Below are positions 58,983 through 64,000 of a stretch of 64,000 nucleotides of DNA, piece by piece. The notes beneath the pieces are model-generated. The model was not told the origin of the DNA. It did no database searches and was given only the letters and a program-made list of their open reading frames with translations. The position numbers were made by a program, and so were the translations under genes. Position 1 is the stretch's first letter, and each line of letters begins with the position of its first letter. The stretch comes from Rhizobacter sp964253025 (lineage in GTDB: Bacteria; Pseudomonadota; Gammaproteobacteria; Burkholderiales; Burkholderiaceae_C): contig NZ_CAXUQC020000001.1 of assembly GCF_964253025.1 (NCBI RefSeq), positions 310,001 through 374,000 of the forward strand, in the 5' to 3' direction.

Positions 58983-60479
58983 TCAGCCTTCCTTGCGCAG
59001 GGAAGGAAAGAGGATCACGTCGCGGATGCTGGGCGAGTCGGTCACCAGCATCATCAGTCGGTCGAGGCCAATGCCGCAGCCGCCGGTCGGAGGCATGCCG
59101 TATTCGAGCGCGCGGATGAAGTCGGCGTCGTAGTACATGGCTTCCTCGTCGCCGGCTTCCTTGTTGGCGGCCTGCGACTGGAAGCGGGCGGCCTGGTCCT
59201 CGGCGTCGTTCAGCTCCGAGAAGCCGTTGGCGTACTCACGGCCGGTGATGAAGAGCTCGAAGCGCTCGGTGATGGCCGGGTTGCTGTCGGATGCGCGGGC
59301 GAGCGGCGACACCTCCACCGGGTAGTCGATGATGAAGGTGGGCTCCCACAGCTTCTCCTCGACCACCGCCTCGAAGAGGCCGAACTGCAGTTCCGGCAGC
59401 TTCCAGTGGGCGGGTGCTTCTTCGCCGGCCTTCTTCAGGTGGGCGCGCAGCACCGCGGCGTCGTCGGCTTCGTCGAGGGTGAGGCCCGCATGCGCCACCA
59501 GCGACTCGCGCACCGTGAGGCGGGCAAAGGCAGGTTCCAGGTCCACGGGCTTGCCACCGTAGCTGAGCGTCGCCGAGCCGGTCGCCTGGCGGGCGGCGTG
59601 GCGCAGCACGTTCTCGGTGAAGTCCATCAGGTCGTGGTGGTTCCAGTACGCGGCGTAGAACTCCATCATCGTGAATTCCGGGTTGTGCCGGACCGAGATG
59701 CCTTCGTTGCGGAAGCTGCGGTTGATCTCGAACACGCGCTCGAAGCCGCCGACGATCAGGCGCTTCAGGTAGAGCTCGGGCGCGATGCGCAGGAACATGT
59801 CCTGGTCGAGCGCGTTGTGGTGCGTCACGAAGGGCTTGGCATTGGCGCCGCCCGGGATCGGGTGCAGCATCGGCGTCTCGACTTCCATGAAGCCGTTGTC
59901 GACCATGAACTGGCGGATCGAGCTGATGGCGCGGCTGCGCGCGGCGAAGCGCGTGCGGGCGTCCTCGTCGGTGATCAGGTCGACATAGCGCTGGCGGTAC
60001 TTCTGCTCCTGGTCGCTCATGCCGTGGAACTTGTCCGGCAGCGGGCGCAGGCTCTTGGTGAGCAGGCGCAGCGTCGTGACCTTGATCGAGAGCTCGCCCG
60101 TCTTGGTCTTGAAGAGGGTGCCTTCGGCGCCGAGGATGTCGCCCAGGTCGTAGTGCTTGAAGGCGGCGTAGGCCTCCTCGCCGATGCCGTCGCGCGAGAC
60201 GTACAGCTGGATGCGGCCCGTGCTGTCCTGCAGGGTGGCGAAGCTCGCCTTGCCCATCACCCGCTTGAGCATCAGGCGGCCCGCCACCGAGACCGCCACG
60301 TTCTGCGGCTCGAGCGTCTCGTTGTCCTTGTCGCCATGCTCCCCCGACAGCGCCGCTGCGCGGTGCGCCGGCTTGAAGTCGTTGGGGAAGGCCACGCCTT
60401 GCTGGCGGATGGCGGCGAGCTTCTCGCGGCGCTCGGCAATCAGCTGGTTTTCGTCGGTGGGGAGGATGGGATGGTTCAT
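58983..60479 (-). CDS. lysS: Lysyl-tRNA synthetase, class II
   Basis: A 498-residue class II synthetase that charges tRNA-Lys. An N-terminal OB-fold anticodon-binding domain (about residues 60-160) precedes the catalytic core. Motif 2 is FRNEGISVRHNPEFTMMEFY and motif 3 is GCGIGLDRLMML. The C-terminus ends RDVILFPSLRKEG, as expected. ATG 60479 gives the normal MNHPILPTDENQLI start. It is divergent from the wbpB-like gene; a TAAAAT hexamer on its strand lies about 23 bases before the start codon. Confidence 0.97.
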   Translation of the reverse strand: MNHPILPTDENQLIAERREKLAAIRQQGVAFPNDFKPAHRAAALSGEHGDKDNETLEPQNVAVSVAGRLMLKRVMGKASFATLQDSTGRIQLYVSRDGIGEEAYAAFKHYDLGDILGAEGTLFKTKTGELSIKVTTLRLLTKSLRPLPDKFHGMSDQEQKYRQRYVDLITDEDARTRFAARSRAISSIRQFMVDNGFMEVETPMLHPIPGGANAKPFVTHHNALDQDMFLRIAPELYLKRLIVGGFERVFEINRSFRNEGISVRHNPEFTMMEFYAAYWNHHDLMDFTENVLRHAARQATGSATLSYGGKPVDLEPAFARLTVRESLVAHAGLTLDEADDAAVLRAHLKKAGEEAPAHWKLPELQFGLFEAVVEEKLWEPTFIIDYPVEVSPLARASDSNPAITERFELFITGREYANGFSELNDAEDQAARFQSQAANKEAGDEEAMYYDADFIRALEYGMPPTGGCGIGLDRLMMLVTDSPSIRDVILFPSLRKEG

Positions 60480-60499
60480 GAGGGGTTCTCGGTGCGGCG

Positions 60500-60561
60500 G
60501 CAATTTTATGCGGGAGCGCCCGTCGCGCCCGGGCAAGAGCGCCCACCGGGCCTAAAATTGC
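60500..60561. promoter_or_regulatory. lysS/wbpB divergent promoter region with a spaced inverted repeat
   Basis: GCAATTTTA (60500-60508) and TAAAATTGC (60553-60561) are perfect 9-base inverted copies, 44 bases apart. Each contains TAAAAT on the strand of the gene it faces, so they look like two mirror-image -10 elements. Convincing -35 hexamers are missing on both sides. Confidence 0.4.
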
Positions 60562-60599
60562 GCGCTTTACCCGGGCCCCTGCCCGCAAGCGAAGTCCTC

Positions 60600-61658
60600 A
60601 TGCCCATTCCCTCCGTGATCCGCGACCGCAAGCTGCGTCTGGCGCTGGTGGGCTGCGGCCGCATCGCCCGCAGCCACATCGATGCGCTGCGCCAGCACGC
60701 CGATCGCGCCGAATGGGTGGCCGTTTGCGACACCCAGCCCGAGGCCCTCGCGCGCGCCGTGGCCGATACCGGAGCCCCCGGTTTCGCCTCGCTCGATGAG
60801 CTACTCCAGGGCAGCGCGCCGGACCTGGTGGTGCTGGCCACCCCGAGCGGCCTGCACCCGCAGCAGGCCATCCGCGTGGCCCGCGCCGGGCGGCATGTGC
60901 TGAGCGAGAAGCCCATGGCCACCAAGTGGGACGAAGGCGTGGCGATGGTGCAGGCCTGCCGCGACGCTGGCGTGAAGCTCTTCGTCGTCAAGCAGAACCG
61001 GCTCAATGCCACGCTGCAGCTGGTCAAGCGCGCGGTGGATCAAGGCCGTTTCGGGCGCCTCGCGATGGTGGCCGTCAATGTCTTCTGGACGCGGCCCCAG
61101 GCCTACTACGACGCCGCCCCCTGGCGGGGCCGCTGGGACATGGACGGCGGCGCCTTCATGAATCAGGCGAGCCACTACGTCGACATGGTCGACTGGCTAG
61201 TGGGGCCGGTCGACAACGTGCACGCCTACACCGCCACGCTCGCACGCAACATCGAGGCGGAGGACACCGGCGTCATGAGCCTGCGCCTGCGCAGCGGCGC
61301 GCTCGCCTCCATCAACGTCACCATGCTGACCCACGGCAAGAACTTCGAGGGCAGCATCACGCTGCTCGGCGAACGGGGCACGGTGCGTGTGGGCGGCGTG
61401 GCCGTCAACAAGATTGAGCACTGGGAGTTCGACACGCCGCATGAGGACGACGCCCGCGTGGCGCAGGCCAGCTATGGCGTGGAAAGCGTCTACGGGCCGG
61501 GCCATCCGCTCTACTACGACAACGTGATCCGCACCTTGCGGGGCGAGGCGCATGCGGAGGTCGACGGCTACGAAGGCCTGCGCTCGCTCGAAGTGCTGAT
61601 CGCGGGCTACCGTTCCGCCCGCGACGGCGTGCGCGTCGGCTTGCCGCTGGTGTTCTGA
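60600..61658 (+). CDS. wbpB: Gfo/Idh/MocA oxidoreductase, UDP-GlcNAcA 3-dehydrogenase-like (WbpB/WlbA)
   Basis: A 352-residue NAD-dependent sugar oxidoreductase. The Rossmann motif VGCGRIARSHIDAL, the EKPMATKWDEG motif with the catalytic lysine, and HYVDMVDWLVGPV with a histidine are all present. The long match pattern VKQNRLNATLQLVKRAVDQGRFG and WTRPQAYYDAAPWRGRWDMDGGAFMNQ is that of WbpB/WlbA, which oxidises C3 of UDP-N-acetylglucosaminuronate. It is followed by the two enzymes that act next, which strongly supports the pathway. The stop overlaps the next ATG by one base. Confidence 0.88.
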   Translation: MPIPSVIRDRKLRLALVGCGRIARSHIDALRQHADRAEWVAVCDTQPEALARAVADTGAPGFASLDELLQGSAPDLVVLATPSGLHPQQAIRVARAGRHVLSEKPMATKWDEGVAMVQACRDAGVKLFVVKQNRLNATLQLVKRAVDQGRFGRLAMVAVNVFWTRPQAYYDAAPWRGRWDMDGGAFMNQASHYVDMVDWLVGPVDNVHAYTATLARNIEAEDTGVMSLRLRSGALASINVTMLTHGKNFEGSITLLGERGTVRVGGVAVNKIEHWEFDTPHEDDARVAQASYGVESVYGPGHPLYYDNVIRTLRGEAHAEVDGYEGLRSLEVLIAGYRSARDGVRVGLPLVF

Positions 61659-62239
61659 TGACCGCGGCCGTCGTCCATCCCTCCGCCATCGTCGACGATG
61701 GCGCGCAACTTGGCGCGGGCACGCGCGTCTGGCATTTCGCGCACGTCTGCGCCGGCGCCCGCATCGGCGAGCGCTGCTCGCTGGGGCAGGGCGTGTACGT
61801 GGGCAACGATGTGGTCATCGGCCACAACGTCAAGATCCAGAACAACGTGTCGGTGTACGACGCGGTCACGCTGGAAGACGACGTCTTCTGCGGCCCGAGC
61901 ATGGTGTTCACCAACGTGCACAACCCGCGCGCCGCGGTGGTCCGCAAGAACGAATACCGGCGCACGCTCATCCGGCACGGGGCCACGCTGGGCGCCAACT
62001 GCACCATCGTGTGCGGGACGACGGTGGGGCCTCATGCCTTCATTGGCGCGGGTGCGGTGGTGAGCCGTGACGTGCCGGCCTTCGCGCTGGTGGTGGGCGT
62101 GCCGGCGCGGCAGATCGGCTGGATGAGCCGGCACGGCGAGCGGCTTGACCTGCCGTTGGAGGGCGACGGCGAGGCCGTGTGCCCCGCGACCGGCGAGCGC
62201 TATCGCCTGAGCGGTGGCACGGTGGAGTGCCTGGCATGA
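61658..62239 (+). CDS. wbpD: UDP-amino-sugar N-acetyltransferase (WbpD/WlbB-like)
   Basis: A 193-residue left-handed beta-helix acetyltransferase. Hexapeptide repeats run from about residue 8 to 150 (IVDDGAQLGAGTRVWHFAHV, then VVIGHNVKIQNNVSV). The region FTNVHNPRAAVVRKNEY includes residues typical of WbpD, which acetylates the 3-amino group of the UDP-sugar using acetyl-CoA. Its ATG overlaps the wbpB stop by one base (TGATG), and its stop overlaps the wbpE start by four. This is translational coupling along the pathway. Confidence 0.9.
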   Translation: MTAAVVHPSAIVDDGAQLGAGTRVWHFAHVCAGARIGERCSLGQGVYVGNDVVIGHNVKIQNNVSVYDAVTLEDDVFCGPSMVFTNVHNPRAAVVRKNEYRRTLIRHGATLGANCTIVCGTTVGPHAFIGAGAVVSRDVPAFALVVGVPARQIGWMSRHGERLDLPLEGDGEAVCPATGERYRLSGGTVECLA

Positions 62240-63333
62240 GCCTGCCCTTCATTGACCTGGCCTCGCAGTACCAGGCGCTCAAGCCGCGCATCGCCGAGCG
62301 CATGCAGCGTGTGCTCGACCATGGGCAGTACATCATGGGCCCGGAAGTCGCCGAACTGGAAGGGCGACTCGCGACGTTCACCGGCGCGGCGCACTGCATC
62401 ACCGTGTCGAGCGGCACCGAGGCCCTGCTCATTTCGCTGATGGCGCTCGGGCTCCAGCCGGGCGACGAGGTCATCACCACCCCGTTCACCTTCGCCGCCA
62501 CGGCCGAGGTCATCGTGCTGCTGGGTGCGGTGCCGGTGTTCGTGGACATCGAGCCCGACACCTGCAACCTCGACGTGTCGCAGGTGGAGGCGCGCATCAC
62601 GCCGCGCACCCGCGCCCTGATGCCCGTGAGCCTCTATGGGCAGGTGGCCGACATGGCGCCGCTGAACGCCATCGCCGAGCGCCACGGCCTGCCGGTGATC
62701 GAGGATGCGGCCCAGAGCTTCGGCGCCACCTACCAGGGCCGCCGCAGCGGTGCCTTGAGCACGCTCGGCTGCACCAGCTTCTTTCCGAGCAAGCCGCTCG
62801 GCTGCTACGGCGACGGCGGCGCCATCTTTACGAGCGACGAGGCGCTGGCCCAGGCCTGCCGCGAGATCCGCGTGCACGGCCAGAGCGCGCGCTATACCCA
62901 TACCCGCGTGGGCGTGGGCGGGCGCATGGACACCTTGCAATGCGCCGTGGTGCTGGCCAAGCTGGAGCGCTTCGAATGGGAACTGCAGCGGCGCCGCGAG
63001 ATCGGCGCGCGCTATGGCGCATTGCTCGAAGGCACCCGTGTGCGCACCCTCGTCGTGCGACCGGACCGCGACTGCGTCTGGGGCCAGTACACCGTGTTCG
63101 TCGACCAGCGCGCGGACGTGCAGGCGCGCCTGCAGGCATCGGGCGTTCCGACCGCGGTGCACTACCCCAAACCTCTGCACCGGCAGCCCGCCTATGCGGC
63201 CTTTGCCGGCGCTGACGAGTTCCCCTGCAGCGATGCGGCAAGCCACCGGGTGATGAGCCTGCCGATGAGCGCCGACCTGACCGAGGCCCAGCAGGACGAG
63301 GTGGTCGACGCTCTGCGAGCCGCGCTCGGCTGA
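62236..63333 (+). CDS. wbpE: PLP-dependent aminotransferase for 3-amino sugar synthesis (WbpE/WlbC-like)
   Basis: A 365-residue DegT/DnrJ/EryC1-family aminotransferase. SSGTEALLISLMALGLQPGDEVITTPFTFAATAE is the PLP-phosphate region, VIEDAAQSFGATYQG contains the ring-stacking aspartate, and the PLP lysine is in SFFPSKPLGCYGDGG. It transfers an amino group to the 3-keto UDP-sugar made by WbpB before WbpD acetylates it. The product is a UDP-2,3-diacetamido uronic acid used in O-antigens. The ATG overlaps wbpD by four bases. Confidence 0.92.
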   Translation: MSLPFIDLASQYQALKPRIAERMQRVLDHGQYIMGPEVAELEGRLATFTGAAHCITVSSGTEALLISLMALGLQPGDEVITTPFTFAATAEVIVLLGAVPVFVDIEPDTCNLDVSQVEARITPRTRALMPVSLYGQVADMAPLNAIAERHGLPVIEDAAQSFGATYQGRRSGALSTLGCTSFFPSKPLGCYGDGGAIFTSDEALAQACREIRVHGQSARYTHTRVGVGGRMDTLQCAVVLAKLERFEWELQRRREIGARYGALLEGTRVRTLVVRPDRDCVWGQYTVFVDQRADVQARLQASGVPTAVHYPKPLHRQPAYAAFAGADEFPCSDAASHRVMSLPMSADLTEAQQDEVVDALRAALG

Positions 63334-63336
63334 CCC

Positions 63337-64000
63337 ATGAGCGGCCGGACCGACGGGCTGCTGAAGGCGACGCTGACACTGCTGGCCGGCGGTGCGCTCG
63401 CCCAGGCGCTGCCGCTGCTGCTCGGCCCGTGGCTCACGCGGCTCTACCGCCCCGAGGAGTTCGGCCACTACACCCTGTTCGCCGCCCTGGTGGCCAACCT
63501 GGCCGTGGTGGCCTGCGCGCGCTACGACTTCGCGTTGCCGCTCGCGACGGACGCCGAGCAGGCCCGCGACCTGCTCGCCCTGTGTGTGCGCGTGCTGGTC
63601 GGTGTCACGCTGCTGAGCGTGCCGCTGGCCTGGGCGGCCGGTGCATGGTTCGACCTGGCGCTATGGGCCTGGGTCCCGCTGGCTGTCCTGGTGGCCGGCG
63701 GCGTCCAGTGCCTGACGATGTGGGCGACGCGCGCGCAGTCCTTCCGGCGCTTGTCCGTGAGCCGCGTCACCCAGTACGGTGGGGCCGCGCTCGTGCAGGT
63801 GGCCGGTGGCCTGGCGCAGGCCGGCACGGTCGGGCTGGTGGCGGGGCCGGTGGTGGCCGGGGCTGCGGCGGCCGCGTCGTTGGCCGGGCCGGCTCCTGCG
63901 GGCGGGTGGCGGGGGCTCTGGCATGTGCCTCGCGCCACACTGGCGATGGTCGCCCGGCGCTTCCGCGAGTTTCCGCTGCTCAACACGCCCCACGCCTTCG
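63337..64000 (+). CDS. Polysaccharide flippase (Wzx-type), N-terminal part (cut by window edge)
   Basis: The first 221 codons of a multi-pass membrane protein starting MSGRTDGLLKATLTLLAGG. The stretch AQALPLLLGPWLTRLYRPEEFGHYTLFAAL is typical of the Wzx/RfbX oligosaccharide flippase superfamily, and hydrophobic helices recur along the rest. It should move lipid-linked repeat units across the inner membrane. Its place right after wbpE fits an O-antigen or capsule locus extending beyond the window. The ATG is three bases after the wbpE stop. Confidence 0.82.
   Translation, partial: MSGRTDGLLKATLTLLAGGALAQALPLLLGPWLTRLYRPEEFGHYTLFAALVANLAVVACARYDFALPLATDAEQARDLLALCVRVLVGVTLLSVPLAWAAGAWFDLALWAWVPLAVLVAGGVQCLTMWATRAQSFRRLSVSRVTQYGGAALVQVAGGLAQAGTVGLVAGPVVAGAAAAASLAGPAPAGGWRGLWHVPRATLAMVARRFREFPLLNTPHAF

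Overview
The window is a continuous stretch of high-GC (about two-thirds G+C), tightly packed chromosomal DNA that looks like a Burkholderiales betaproteobacterium, probably of the Rubrivivax/Leptothrix/Piscinibacter group. The evidence is gene order: hemL-thiD-rubredoxin-pilGHIJ-chpA; yqgE-ruvX-pyrR-pyrB-pyrC'-plsC; an aa3/caa3-type oxidase operon with the small companion genes typical of this order; a Bug solute-binding protein; and rpoH behind an HrcA/CIRCE site. No rRNA, tRNA, CRISPR array, insertion sequence or prophage was seen. Genus assignment is inference.

Layout. 1-1408: hemL (cut by the left edge), thiD and rubredoxin. 1470-12896: the type IV pilus chemosensory system (PilG, PilH, PilI, PilJ, a 2160-residue ChpA/PilL) followed by a diguanylate cyclase. 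12931-19019: photolyase, then an overlapping yqgE-ruvX-pyrimidine-plsC operon whose dihydroorotase-like member has lost metal ligands. 19065-22248: a lipoprotein hydrolase, and a degenerate HD-GYP protein behind a near-consensus sigma-28 (FliA) promoter. 22325-28727: housekeeping genes (gpmA, rhodanese, grxC, secB, gpsA, a Bug protein, trmL, comF, a BioC-like methyltransferase).

28854-39498: the cytochrome c oxidase region: DUF2244, coxB with a fused cytochrome c domain, coxA, a small assembly protein, ctaG, DUF2970, coxC, terminator, DUF2909 (opposite strand), SURF1, a SCO-like thiol protein, ctaA, ctaB, sco, then a decayed coxA tail and a second DUF2244. The set covers the core subunits, heme A synthesis (CtaB, CtaA) and copper delivery (CtaG, Sco). 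39521-42688: a small hydrophilic protein, a metallo-beta-lactamase-fold hydrolase, rpoH with CIRCE, and a SUI1/YciH protein. 42768-49255: two hybrid sensor kinases on either side of ychF. 49385-58849: AsmA, a UbiH-like hydroxylase, DsbC, an M61 peptidase, a DUF3108 protein and a TonB-dependent receptor. 58983-64000: lysS, then the start of a surface-polysaccharide cluster (wbpB/D/E-like enzymes and a flippase cut by the right edge).

Points most worth a second look: the FliA promoter in front of the metal-ligand-poor HD-GYP gene; a coxA 3' remnant and a second DUF2244 gene that bracket the oxidase region; a set of start codons lacking Shine-Dalgarno sequences with -10-like hexamers only 5-9 bases upstream, suggesting leaderless mRNAs; CIRCE at rpoH; tandem 23-bp hairpins between pilG and pilH; and the pseudo-dihydroorotase. 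No wholly novel multi-gene system was identified.
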